Assembly (NCBI RefSeq): GCF_901212655.1
Contig: NZ_CAAKON010000051.1
Coordinates: 1-43,149 of the forward strand
DNA from: Olsenella uli
GTDB taxonomy: Bacteria; Actinomycetota; Coriobacteriia; Coriobacteriales; Atopobiaceae
Length of the DNA: 43,149 nt
Direction of reading: 5' to 3'
Position numbers and translations under genes: made by a program. Of this stretch, positions 33,754 through 41,256 are shown piece after piece. Position 1 is the first letter of the stretch, and each line of letters begins with the position of its first letter. Under the pieces are notes generated by a model, which saw only the letters and a program-made list of their open reading frames with translations, was not told the DNA's origin and ran no database searches.

Positions 33754-35082
33754 ATGGCAGAAACCAACGGCCTCACCGTAGGACCCGAGGAGGACGTGTC
33801 CCTGGGCCAGTCCATCGTCCTGGGTCTCCAGCACGTCATGGCGATGGACGTCTACGTCCCGCCGTTCCTGATCGCCACGGCCTTGGCGCTCGCCCCCGGC
33901 GACTCCACGGGCCTCATCCAGTCCACGTTCCTCGGCGCTGGTGTGGCCTCGCTCATCCAGGTGCTCTTCTTCCTGCGCCTGCCGGTGTGCCAGGGCCCGT
34001 CGTTCGTGCCCGTGGGCGCCATCGTGGGCCTCTACGCCGGCACGCAGGGCTTCGACACCGTCTTTGGCGCCGTGCTCGTGGGCGCCGCGTGCGTGGTCCT
34101 GCTCGGCCTCTCCGGCGCGTACAAGTACATCGTGCGCAACTTCGTGCCTCCCATCGTGAGCGGCGCCATCATCATGATCGTGGGCCTCACCCTTCTGCCG
34201 AGCGCCTTCTCGAGCAACATCTTCGTGGAGGGCGGCTCGCTCTCCATGGGGCAGAACGTGCTTCTGGCCTGCATCTCCGCGGCCATCATGATCTTCTTCT
34301 CCATGCTTGGCGTCTATCGCCCGAGCCTGGGCAAGGTCTTCCGCATCTGCTCGGTCATCCTGGCGCTGGCCATCGGCTCGGTGGTGGCGTGGGCCATGGG
34401 CGGCCTCGACCTCTCCAGCGTGGCCGCCGCCCCGTGGCTGAGCCTGCCGCACGTGGCGTTCGTGAACTACGGCCTCTCCCTTGACCCCTCGGCCATCCTG
34501 ACGATGCTCGTGATCTACGTGGTGCTCCTGGCCGAGACCACCGGCACCTGGTATGCCGTGAGCTCCGTCATCGACGAGCCCCTCACCGACGAGCAGATCA
34601 ACCGCGGCGTCATCGGCGAGGGCATCGGCTGCCTTGTGGGCGCCTTCCTCGGCTCCACGCCGGTGACCGGCTACTCCACCAACGCCGGCATCATCTCCAT
34701 CACGGGCGTGGCCAGCCGCAAGGTCTTCGTGGCCGCCTCTGGCTGGTTCATCCTGCTGTCGTTCGTGGGCAAGCTCTCCGCGCTCATCATGACCATCCCG
34801 TCCTCGGTGATCGGCGGCGTGTTCGCGGTGGTCTGCACCATCATCATGCTCAACGGCTTCCGCGCCGTGAAGGACGAGCCGCTGAGCGAGCGTCAGCTCT
34901 ACATCATCGGCGTCCCCATCGCCGTGGCCATGGGCCTGCTCAACCTCCCTGCCGACCTCTCCTCCGCCGCGCCGCAGTTCGTGCAGTTCCTGCTCGACTC
35001 GCCCATCGCGGTGAGCGCGCTGGTGGCCATCGTCCTCAACAAGCTGCTGCCCGAGCGCACCGTGGCCAAGTCACGGGAGTAG
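33754..35082 (+). CDS. NCS2/NAT family purine permease
   Basis: 442 aa with about 12-14 membrane helices. LGLQHVMAMD in the first helix matches the NAT QH motif; the signature segment reads GYSTNAGIISITGVASR, differing from the usual Q/E-N-x-G start by having Thr before Asn, so substrate preference may differ from uracil or xanthine permeases. LLAETTGTWYAVS carries the substrate-site Glu. AAGGAAGGAAACC precedes the ATG. Guanine or xanthine import is inferred from the adjacent guaD. A strong terminator closes the unit. Confidence 0.9.
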   Translation: MAETNGLTVGPEEDVSLGQSIVLGLQHVMAMDVYVPPFLIATALALAPGDSTGLIQSTFLGAGVASLIQVLFFLRLPVCQGPSFVPVGAIVGLYAGTQGFDTVFGAVLVGAACVVLLGLSGAYKYIVRNFVPPIVSGAIIMIVGLTLLPSAFSSNIFVEGGSLSMGQNVLLACISAAIMIFFSMLGVYRPSLGKVFRICSVILALAIGSVVAWAMGGLDLSSVAAAPWLSLPHVAFVNYGLSLDPSAILTMLVIYVVLLAETTGTWYAVSSVIDEPLTDEQINRGVIGEGIGCLVGAFLGSTPVTGYSTNAGIISITGVASRKVFVAASGWFILLSFVGKLSALIMTIPSSVIGGVFAVVCTIIMLNGFRAVKDEPLSERQLYIIGVPIAVAMGLLNLPADLSSAAPQFVQFLLDSPIAVSALVAIVLNKLLPERTVAKSRE

Positions 35083-35117
35083 ACGCCCGGCCCTGAGCTA
35101 AACCCGGCAGCCTCTTC

Positions 35118-35160
35118 GAGCGCGCCGACCCCCATTCGGAGGGGTCGGCGCGCTCTTTTT
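35118..35160 (+). terminator. Strong Rho-independent terminator
   Basis: Stem GAGCGCGCCGACCCC / GGGGTCGGCGCGCTC (15 bp, perfect), 8-nt loop, then TTTTT. Ends the guaD-permease unit and insulates the following gene. Confidence 0.93.
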
Positions 35161-35181
35161 CTCGAGATGGCGGGGAGGGGG

Positions 35182-35187
35182 TATGCT
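35182..35187 (+). promoter_or_regulatory. Candidate -10 box (TATGCT) of the JetD-like gene
   Basis: TATGCT right after the terminator, 31 nt before the GTG at 35219. Its position favours that GTG as the true start, because the alternative ATG (35183) would lie inside the -10 box. Confidence 0.35.
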
Positions 35188-35218
35188 TGAGGGCATTGAA
35201 CTCGAAGAAGGAGTGCCT

Positions 35219-37336
35219 GTGGGAAAGAAGCTCACGGTTGAGGAGCAGGGGATGGTCGTTCGGCTGGCGAAGGTGCTGGCCAAGATCAGCTACGGTCCCA
35301 TTCGCAGCAATGCGAGCGGCATCGCGAGCGGGCTCATCCGCCTGCGGAGAGACCCGGTAACGGCCGAGAACATCGACTCTGTGCTGGGCAAGTATGGCTG
35401 TGCCGGCGCAACCTCGCGCGACACGCTCGCGCGCGCCGGGGTGATTGTGCCGGCGGAGGCCGAGGGGGAGTATCACCTGGCGCTGCCGATGACGGCGGCG
35501 GAGGCTCGGGAGGCGGCAGGGGCCACGGAGCCGGCGGCAGCTGAGCCTGGCCCTGCGGATGACGTCCGTGCCGACGGCGCCGATGCCAAGGTGGCTGCAT
35601 CCGGCGGCGACGTCTGCTCCCAGGATGGGCAGGACGCCGGCAAGGCCGAGGGCGCGGACGCGCGCCGCCCCGGCAAGGCCAAGGCGGCGGCCGGACGGGC
35701 TGGCGGGCGTCGCGGCAAGCACTTCCGCGAGGAGCACCGGCAGGGGGCCGAGGCGGCTGAGGCCGGGCCCGAGGGGCCTGCGGCTGGAAAAGCGGCGCAA
35801 GAGGGCGCGCCTGGGCGGCCATCATCCGAGGGCGCCGTGGTCGAGCCGCCACAACCTGCGAGCGTCTCCGGTGACGATGCCGCTGGCGCGGCCCAGAATA
35901 CGGGCGAGGGCGAACCTCGCGCCGGCAAAGCCCACGAGGGTAAGACGCCTGCCGGCAGGAGGGGCGCTGGCAGGAAGTCCGTGGCGGCGCGGGTTCCCGA
36001 GGTGACGGCCAGGGGAGGCGGCTCCGCCAGGGCAGGCTCTGCAAAGGCGGCCGCATCGAGCAAGGCATCCGCCTCCGCAGCGCCCGAGACGGCCTCCGCA
36101 AAGCCCTCCGCCCCGGCGCCTGCCAGCCCGCTTGGTGGCCTGCGCGCGCTCGCGAGCCGGTTTGGCATCCTGCGCCCGCGTGGAGAGAGGGCGGTTTCCG
36201 AGCCCGGCGCGGCGGCTGTCGAAGCCGACCGTGGCGACGCGCGGGCTGCGGCCTCCGATGGCGCCAAGCCCGCGTCTTCCGCCGCCGACGCCCACACCTC
36301 CAGGCGCGGCGGCACCCGCGCGCTCGCGAAGAAGGGACCGGCCGAGCTGAGCCCCGCCGCATCCGTCAGGCAGGCGCCCGCCAAGGCGAAGGCCGCCGGC
36401 GATGATGCCGCCCCCGCAAGGCAGTCCGGCCGCGGCAAGAAGGGCCGACCCGCCAGCCGCCTCATCGGCAGCGGGCCGCGCACGCTCGACGGCGTGCGTC
36501 CCGAGCCGCTGCACACGCCCGAGGCAACCGAGCTTCGCCGCCAGATCCTCGACCTGGACCCTCGCCTGTGGCTCAACGGCTGGCTGCTCAGCTGCCCCGA
36601 GGCCTACGAGCTCTACGGCGCGCGCCTGCGCTCGCTCGACCAGGCGCTTCGCGGCGCCCAGACACTGGGCGATGGCACGCTCACCTGTCGCGAGCTCTCC
36701 TACAGGGTGTTCGGCGACGAGAAGTTCCTCGAGCAGAACGGTGACGGTCGCAAGCTCCTGGAGCTCATGGGCCTGGCCGAGATCGTGCGCCATCGCCCGA
36801 GCCCGCACCTGGGCATGCTGCACTTCGTGCCGCGCAAGCGCTCGCACATGCGCCTCGTCGTCTCGGAGAACCTCGACCCCTGGTATGGCATGCGCGACCG
36901 CATGTACGCGGACGGCCGCAGCCTCATCCTGGGCGAGCACGTGGACGGCGTGGTCTTTGGCAACGGCTACCTCATCGACGACGCGCGCCGCCTGCCGGAG
37001 CTGCTTGCCTCGCTGGAGTGCGATGACGCCGAGATTCTGTACTGGGGCGACATTGACCGCGCCGGCCTGCAGATCTATGACCGCCTGCGGCGCGTGGCGG
37101 AGGGTCGCTTCGAGCTGCGCCCGTTCGTGGCCGCCTATGCGGCGATGGCGCGGCGTGCGGCGGAGCGCTACCCCAACCCGCTCGACAACGAGGCCAGCGC
37201 CCAGGAGGGTGTGCCGTTCGACGGTCTCGACGACTTCTGCGCCGAGCTGCCCGAGGACGTGCGCGGCTACGTGCACGCCGTCATCGAGGGCAAGCGCCTC
37301 ATCCCGCAGGAGATCGTCACGAGGGTTGACCTGTAG
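35219..37336 (+). CDS. Solitary JetD/DUF2220-like protein (Wadjet nuclease-subunit homologue) with long disordered linker
   Basis: 705 aa. Residues about 1-85 form a small helical, possibly winged-helix, domain. About 90-415 are Ala/Gly/Pro/Lys/Arg-rich low complexity. About 430-705 match the JetD C-terminal arrangement: a DNA-binding-like part, then a Toprim-like core with Glu550-Asn (VVSENLD), VVFGNGYLI, and ILYWGDIDRAGLQIYDRLR (Asp611, Asp613), ending in KRLIPQEIVT, comparable to the LEQE ending of JetD. In Wadjet, JetD cuts plasmid DNA held by the JetABC SMC complex; no such genes are present here. GTG 35219 was chosen (AAGGAG 5 nt upstream); ATG 35183 is the alternative. Metal-binding residues look intact, so nuclease activity is plausible, but its loader is unknown. 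Confidence 0.75.
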   Translation: MGKKLTVEEQGMVVRLAKVLAKISYGPIRSNASGIASGLIRLRRDPVTAENIDSVLGKYGCAGATSRDTLARAGVIVPAEAEGEYHLALPMTAAEAREAAGATEPAAAEPGPADDVRADGADAKVAASGGDVCSQDGQDAGKAEGADARRPGKAKAAAGRAGGRRGKHFREEHRQGAEAAEAGPEGPAAGKAAQEGAPGRPSSEGAVVEPPQPASVSGDDAAGAAQNTGEGEPRAGKAHEGKTPAGRRGAGRKSVAARVPEVTARGGGSARAGSAKAAASSKASASAAPETASAKPSAPAPASPLGGLRALASRFGILRPRGERAVSEPGAAAVEADRGDARAAASDGAKPASSAADAHTSRRGGTRALAKKGPAELSPAASVRQAPAKAKAAGDDAAPARQSGRGKKGRPASRLIGSGPRTLDGVRPEPLHTPEATELRRQILDLDPRLWLNGWLLSCPEAYELYGARLRSLDQALRGAQTLGDGTLTCRELSYRVFGDEKFLEQNGDGRKLLELMGLAEIVRHRPSPHLGMLHFVPRKRSHMRLVVSENLDPWYGMRDRMYADGRSLILGEHVDGVVFGNGYLIDDARRLPELLASLECDDAEILYWGDIDRAGLQIYDRLRRVAEGRFELRPFVAAYAAMARRAAERYPNPLDNEASAQEGVPFDGLDDFCAELPEDVRGYVHAVIEGKRLIPQEIVTRVDL

Positions 37337-37351
37337 GCGCGCCTACAGGTC
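37328..37351. repeat. Perfect 24-bp palindrome spanning both convergent stop codons
   Basis: GACCTGTAGGCG followed by its exact complement CGCCTACAGGTC. It contains the stop of the JetD-like gene (37334-37336) and that of the EEP gene (37343-37345, minus); both proteins end in Asp-Leu. It could act as a compact bidirectional terminator or a protein-binding site. No T-run flanks it. Confidence 0.75.
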
Positions 37352-38383
37352 CAGCGTGCAGACGAGCGCCGCGTGGTCCGTGCCCTCCACCTCGTACGTC
37401 CTGAGGTCGCGCGCGCCCACGCCGTCGCTCGCCACCACGTGGTCGATGCCGCAGAACGGCGGCAACAGCCTGCGGTTCTGGGGCCATGTGAGCGTGATGC
37501 CCTCGCCGGCGATGCGTGCCGCGTCGTGGAGCGAGTCGCCGAGCATCGCCCGGAAGGGCGCGTGGTCATAGGTGGCGTTGAAGTCGCCCATGAGGACGTA
37601 GCGGCGGGAGGGGTCTGCCTCGGCGCGGTCCCTCACCACGCCAATCTCCAGGATGCTCTTGCGCCACAGGTCGAGGTACTCGTCCACGGGGGCCGTCGTG
37701 TGCACGGAGACGAAGCGCACCGGCACGGTGGTGACGCCGTCTGAGGAGGTCACCTGGACGATGCCCGCCGGCATGGCCGAGGCGCTGGAGCCCACGTCGT
37801 CCGACTCGACGTCCGAGAGGGGCGTGGCGCTCCACACGCCGTTGCCATAGACGCCGTCCGAGGAGGAGCGCTGCGAGTAGGGGAGCAGATCGGAAATGCC
37901 GTTTGCCTCGAGCTGGTCCACGAACTCCGAGGTGGTCTCCTGCAGGGCCAGCACCCGCACGCCCTCCTCGCGCACGAGCTTCACGATACGTGCGGCGTCG
38001 GCGTTGCCCTTGTAGACGTTGCAGGTCATGACGCGGAGACTGCCGGCCTTTTGCGTGTCTGTATGGGTGGCCGTGGTGTGGGTGAGCGCCCGGGAGTAGA
38101 ACGGCAGCTGCCAGGTGGCCTCGAGGGCGAGGCAGACGAGCATGAGCACCGCGACGCCGCGCAGCGGCCTCTTGCCGCCTTGCCCCCGGGTGCCGCCGCC
38201 GGCGATGCGGCAGGCGAGGCACAGCGCGAGCGCGAGGGCGCCCGTGAGCGCGTACCACGGCGTTGCCGAGACGATGACGGGCAGCAGCGGCAGGGCCGAG
38301 AGGCGTGTGGGTGCCAGGCGAGCGAGGCAGCCAACCAGCGTGATGGCCGCAAGCAGTCGCGCAAGGGCGCGCAGGAATCGCAT
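37343..38383 (-). CDS. Membrane-anchored endonuclease/exonuclease/phosphatase (EEP) family protein
   Basis: 346 aa. Three N-terminal hydrophobic helices (about 5-25, 30-55, 75-95) are followed by an EEP domain facing outward: VMTCNVYKGNAD, VLALQETTSEF (metal Glu), VSVHTTAP, YVLMGDFNATYDHAPF, ITLTWPQ, IDHVVAS and GTDHAALVC, i.e. the full set of catalytic Asn, Asp and His residues. The family includes nucleases, phospholipases and inositol phosphatases; the substrate cannot be told. Start at 38383 because GAGGAGGC precedes that ATG; ATG 38443 gives 20 more residues without a ribosome site. Tail to tail with the JetD-like gene. Confidence 0.85.
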   Translation of the reverse strand: MRFLRALARLLAAITLVGCLARLAPTRLSALPLLPVIVSATPWYALTGALALALCLACRIAGGGTRGQGGKRPLRGVAVLMLVCLALEATWQLPFYSRALTHTTATHTDTQKAGSLRVMTCNVYKGNADAARIVKLVREEGVRVLALQETTSEFVDQLEANGISDLLPYSQRSSSDGVYGNGVWSATPLSDVESDDVGSSASAMPAGIVQVTSSDGVTTVPVRFVSVHTTAPVDEYLDLWRKSILEIGVVRDRAEADPSRRYVLMGDFNATYDHAPFRAMLGDSLHDAARIAGEGITLTWPQNRRLLPPFCGIDHVVASDGVGARDLRTYEVEGTDHAALVCTLDL

Positions 38384-38479
38384 GGGCAGCCTCCTCGTCC
38401 TGTCCTGGCGCCGGGGCCCGCTGTCCCGTCGCGCTGAGGACACCTACTATGCCACGCTCCCGTCTCCCTTCACCTAAAG

Positions 38480-38496
38480 CCCAATGTGTCATTGGG
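38480..38496. promoter_or_regulatory. Operator-like dyad in the EEP-dhaKL divergent region
   Basis: CCCAATG-tgt-CATTGGG, a perfect 7-bp inverted repeat with a 3-nt spacer, 97 nt upstream of the EEP start and 129 nt upstream of the dhaKL start. Could bind a regulator of either gene. Confidence 0.45.
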
Positions 38497-38508
38497 GGCG
38501 GATTAATG

Positions 38509-38594
38509 GGAACCATGTTGGGGAGGGCGGCGCCAGGACACCAGGTCCGCGCCTGTCCGCGATACCGTGGAACCACATGAGGGAGGGCGGCGCC
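38509..38594. repeat. Two 26-nt direct repeats spaced exactly 60 nt apart, upstream of dhaKL
   Basis: Copies at 38509-38534 and 38569-38594 share 22 of 26 positions, both starting GGAACCA and both ending GGGAGGGCGGCGCC. The second ends 30 nt before the dhaKL start codon. A tandem operator or a local duplication; no regulator gene is next to it. Confidence 0.6.
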
Positions 38595-38624
38595 GTTGGC
38601 GTCGCGATGACGGAAGGAGCGTCC

Positions 38625-40397
38625 GTGAAGAAGTTCATCAACCGGCCGGAAGACGTCGAGCGCGAGGTCGTCGACGGCTACGTGAAGAGCTATCCGCACA
38701 TCATTCGCAAGGCTGCCGACGACATAGTGGTGCGCGCCCACCCCAAGCACGGCCGGGTGGCGCTCGTCTCCGGCGGCGGCATGGGCCACGAGCCGGCGCA
38801 TCTCGGTTACGTGGGCGCCGGCATGCTGGATGCGGCCGTGGGCGGGGCCATCTACACGAGCCCTGCCCAGGACCGCATCATCGCCGGCATCGGCGCCGTG
38901 GCGCCTGGCACCACCGGCGTGCTGCTCGTGATCAAGAACTACACCGGCGACGTCATCAACTTCAAGATGGCCGAGCAGGCGGCCCGTGACGAGGGCATAG
39001 CCTGTGACCACGTGGTGGTGGATGACGACGTGGCTGTGGAGGGGTCCTCGTTCACCGTGGGCCGCCGCGGCGTGGCCGGCACCGTCTTCGTTCACAAGTG
39101 CGCGGGCGCCGCGGCCGAGGCGGGGGCATCGCTTCCCGAGGTCAAGCGCGTGGCCGAGAAGGTCATCGCCAACGTGCGCACCATGGGCGCCGCCATCGAG
39201 CCCTGCACCGTGCCGGCAGCGGGCAAGCCGGGCTTCACCCTTGCGGACGACGAGGTGGAGATGGGCGTGGGCATTCATGGCGAGCCGGGCGTGCGGCGCG
39301 AGAGGATGCAGCCGGTCGACGACATGGTCGACGAAATCCTCGACACGATCCTCGCGGACCTGGACTGCGCGGGGCATGACGTTGCCGTGCTCGTGAACGG
39401 GGCGGGCGGCACGCCTCCCTATGAGCTCGCGATCGTCTCCAACCACGTGCATGACGTGCTGGCCGCCCGCGGCGTGCGCGTGTGGCACACCTATATGGGC
39501 CCCTACCTCACCTCGCTGGAGATGCGCGGCTTCTCGGTGACGCTGCTGAGGCTCGATGACGAGCTCAAGGGCCTGCTTGCCGCTCCGGCCGAGACGGCTG
39601 CCTGGACGCAGGGCGCCGTGGCGGGGGAGGCCGAGGGCGACGCGACGGATGCCGCTACCACGCCGGAGGCCGATGATGCGGATTGCTCGCCTGCCGCCGC
39701 TGCGCCAGGCGCCGAGACCGCTCCCCGCGCGGCGGACGCCGAGGCCCCAGGCGCCGCTCCCTCTTCGCCCGACGTCGCGGCCGCCATCAAGGCCATCTCC
39801 GCCATCGCCGACGCCATGGACGCCAACAAAGACGAGCTCACCGAGCTCGACCAGCCCATCGGCGACTCCGACCACGGCATCAACATGGCGCGCGGCTTCG
39901 ATGCCGTGCGCGCCCAGCTGCCCGAACTCGCCGGCCAGGACCTTCCGGGCCTGCTCAAGCGCGCCGGATCCATCATCGTCTCCAAGGTCGGCGGCTCGTC
40001 GGGGCCGCTCTACGGAACGCTGTTCCGCAAGGTGGGCGTGGCGCTCAAGGCCGAGGGCAGCCTCACCGTGCGCGCGCTCTCCGCGGGGCTGGGCAAGGCC
40101 TTCGTGGCCATCGAGGACCTCGGCGGCGCCAAGCCGGGCGACAAGACCATGCTCGATGCGATACGGCCCGCCCTGGAGGCGCTCGAGCGCGGGCGCGTGA
40201 ACGAGGTCTCGGTTGCCGAGGCGCTTGCGGATGCGGCCTCCGCTGCCGAGGAGGGTGCCGAGGCAACGGTTCCCCTCGTGGCGCGCAAGGGACGCGCGAG
40301 CTACCTCGGCGAGCGCTCCGTGGGCCACAAGGACCCGGGTGCGGCGTCGTTCGCGCTGCTCATGCGCACCCTCGCCACCGTCGCGGCCGGGAAGTGA
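38625..40397 (+). CDS. Dihydroxyacetone kinase, DhaK-DhaL fusion
   Basis: 590 aa. DhaK part (1-about 330): MKKFINRPEDV start, SGGGMGHEPAH, and the His that covalently binds dihydroxyacetone, His218 in GIHGEPGV. An Ala/Pro/Glu-rich linker of about 60 residues (about 330-388) follows. DhaL part: LDQPIGDSDHG supplies Mg-nucleotide ligands Asp409, Asp414, Asp416; then GGSSGPLYGTLF. GTG 38625 follows GGAAGGAG and gives the canonical DhaK start; the longer frame does not. Fusions like this usually use ATP directly, but a DhaM gene follows, suggesting phosphate from PTS HPr. No glycerol dehydrogenase gene is in view. Confidence 0.92.
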   Translation: MKKFINRPEDVEREVVDGYVKSYPHIIRKAADDIVVRAHPKHGRVALVSGGGMGHEPAHLGYVGAGMLDAAVGGAIYTSPAQDRIIAGIGAVAPGTTGVLLVIKNYTGDVINFKMAEQAARDEGIACDHVVVDDDVAVEGSSFTVGRRGVAGTVFVHKCAGAAAEAGASLPEVKRVAEKVIANVRTMGAAIEPCTVPAAGKPGFTLADDEVEMGVGIHGEPGVRRERMQPVDDMVDEILDTILADLDCAGHDVAVLVNGAGGTPPYELAIVSNHVHDVLAARGVRVWHTYMGPYLTSLEMRGFSVTLLRLDDELKGLLAAPAETAAWTQGAVAGEAEGDATDAATTPEADDADCSPAAAAPGAETAPRAADAEAPGAAPSSPDVAAAIKAISAIADAMDANKDELTELDQPIGDSDHGINMARGFDAVRAQLPELAGQDLPGLLKRAGSIIVSKVGGSSGPLYGTLFRKVGVALKAEGSLTVRALSAGLGKAFVAIEDLGGAKPGDKTMLDAIRPALEALERGRVNEVSVAEALADAASAAEEGAEATVPLVARKGRASYLGERSVGHKDPGAASFALLMRTLATVAAGK

Positions 40398-40435
40398 GCC
40401 AGGCTGCCGTGAGTCAGCCTGCCGTCTACTTTGAC

Positions 40436-40454
40436 TCATTTTCCTGACAAATGA
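40436..40454. promoter_or_regulatory. AT-rich dyad between dhaKL and dhaM
   Basis: TCATTT-tcctgac-AAATGA, a perfect 6-bp inverted repeat directly after a TTGACT hexamer (40431-40436), in the 150-nt gap between the two dha genes. May be a promoter/operator or a weak terminator. Confidence 0.3.
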
Positions 40455-40547
40455 CCGTGACCGGCGCGGTCGTCCTGTATCTGCGCCATCTCTCCGGCCC
40501 GCCGCGCGCGGACCGGCATCCCACACATCTCCAAAGAAAGGAATCCC

Positions 40548-40940
40548 ATGGTTGGCGTCGTGCTTGTCTCGCACTCGAAGCCGCTGGCAGATGCGCTGGC
40601 GGACTACACGAAGATGATGGCTCCCAACGCGCGCGTTGCCGCGGCGGGCGGCCTCGAGGACGGCTCCTTTGGCACGAGCTCCGACAAGATAGAGGACGCG
40701 ATTCGCAAGGTCGCGAGCCCGGATGGCGTCGTCGTGCTCATGGACATGGGCTCCGCCGTCATGACCACGAAGATGGTGGTGAGCGACCTCGAGGACGAGG
40801 ACTTCGAGGCGCCCGTCAAGCTCGCGGACTGTCCCTTCGTCGAGGGCGCCGTCGAGGCCACGGTGCAGGCCCAGGCAGGCTCCTCCCTCGACAGCATCGT
40901 GGGCGACCTCTCCAACATCGCCACCACCCACAAGCTCTAG
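40548..40940 (+). CDS. dhaM: PTS-dependent dihydroxyacetone kinase phosphotransferase subunit DhaM (EIIA domain only)
   Basis: 130 aa. EIIA-Man-fold domain with phospho-accepting His9 in VVLVSHSKPLADAL and the conserved VVLMDMGSAVMTT. Passes phosphate from HPr to ADP held by DhaL. Unlike the long E. coli DhaM, there is no HPr-like or EI-like extension, so general PTS HPr should be the donor. AAAGAAAGGAATCCC precedes the ATG. Downstream of the DhaK-DhaL fusion gene. Confidence 0.92.
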   Translation: MVGVVLVSHSKPLADALADYTKMMAPNARVAAAGGLEDGSFGTSSDKIEDAIRKVASPDGVVVLMDMGSAVMTTKMVVSDLEDEDFEAPVKLADCPFVEGAVEATVQAQAGSSLDSIVGDLSNIATTHKL

Positions 40941-40952
40941 CAATTTGGCAGC

Positions 40953-40989
40953 AATTGGGGACAGGTTCTTATACAACTTTTCTGAAAGA
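40953..40989. repeat. REP-like element related to the one at 11128-11192
   Basis: GGGGACAGGTTC...ACAACTTTTCTGAAAGA, matching the minus-strand reading GGGGGCAGGCCC...GCAAGTTCTCTGAAAA of 11165-11192 in order and spacing. It sits 15 nt after the dhaM stop; here only one arm is present. Confidence 0.5.
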
Positions 40990-41030
40990 CGGCCTTAATC
41001 GGTTTTAATTTCGTGGCATCGGACAAGCGC

Positions 41031-41036
41031 TAGACT
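41031..41036 (+). promoter_or_regulatory. Candidate -10 box (TAGACT) of the esterase genes
   Basis: TAGACT 220 nt before the first esterase start, just downstream of an AT-rich stretch (40993-41012). The intervening leader (41037-41256) is GC-rich with several short complementary segments but no recognised RNA element. Confidence 0.35.
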
Positions 41037-41256
41037 GGGCGTCACAAGCCTGGGCCACCCGTCCAGGCCGTGCGTCAGCGGAGCGGGCGCGAGCGCCGTG
41101 AGGCGCCGGTGGCGCTGGTGCGGCACCATCGCGTCATCGGCTTCTCCCAAGGCTAAGCCCGCGCTTGTGCCCGCACCTCGCGCACGGCCCGCGCGCTCGG
41201 CCCCGCTCCCGCACCGTGCGCTTCAAACGGGGCACATATCGGCATCAGGAGGCACG

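Noticed and set aside
35219..38383. JetD-like and EEP genes as one defence operon
   Set aside because: They converge rather than share a transcript, and the EEP protein is membrane-anchored with its domain probably outside the cell; only adjacency supports a link.
37566..40976. Minus-strand open frame of 1136 codons
   Set aside because: Covers dhaKL, dhaM and part of the EEP gene in other frames; composition-driven artefact.
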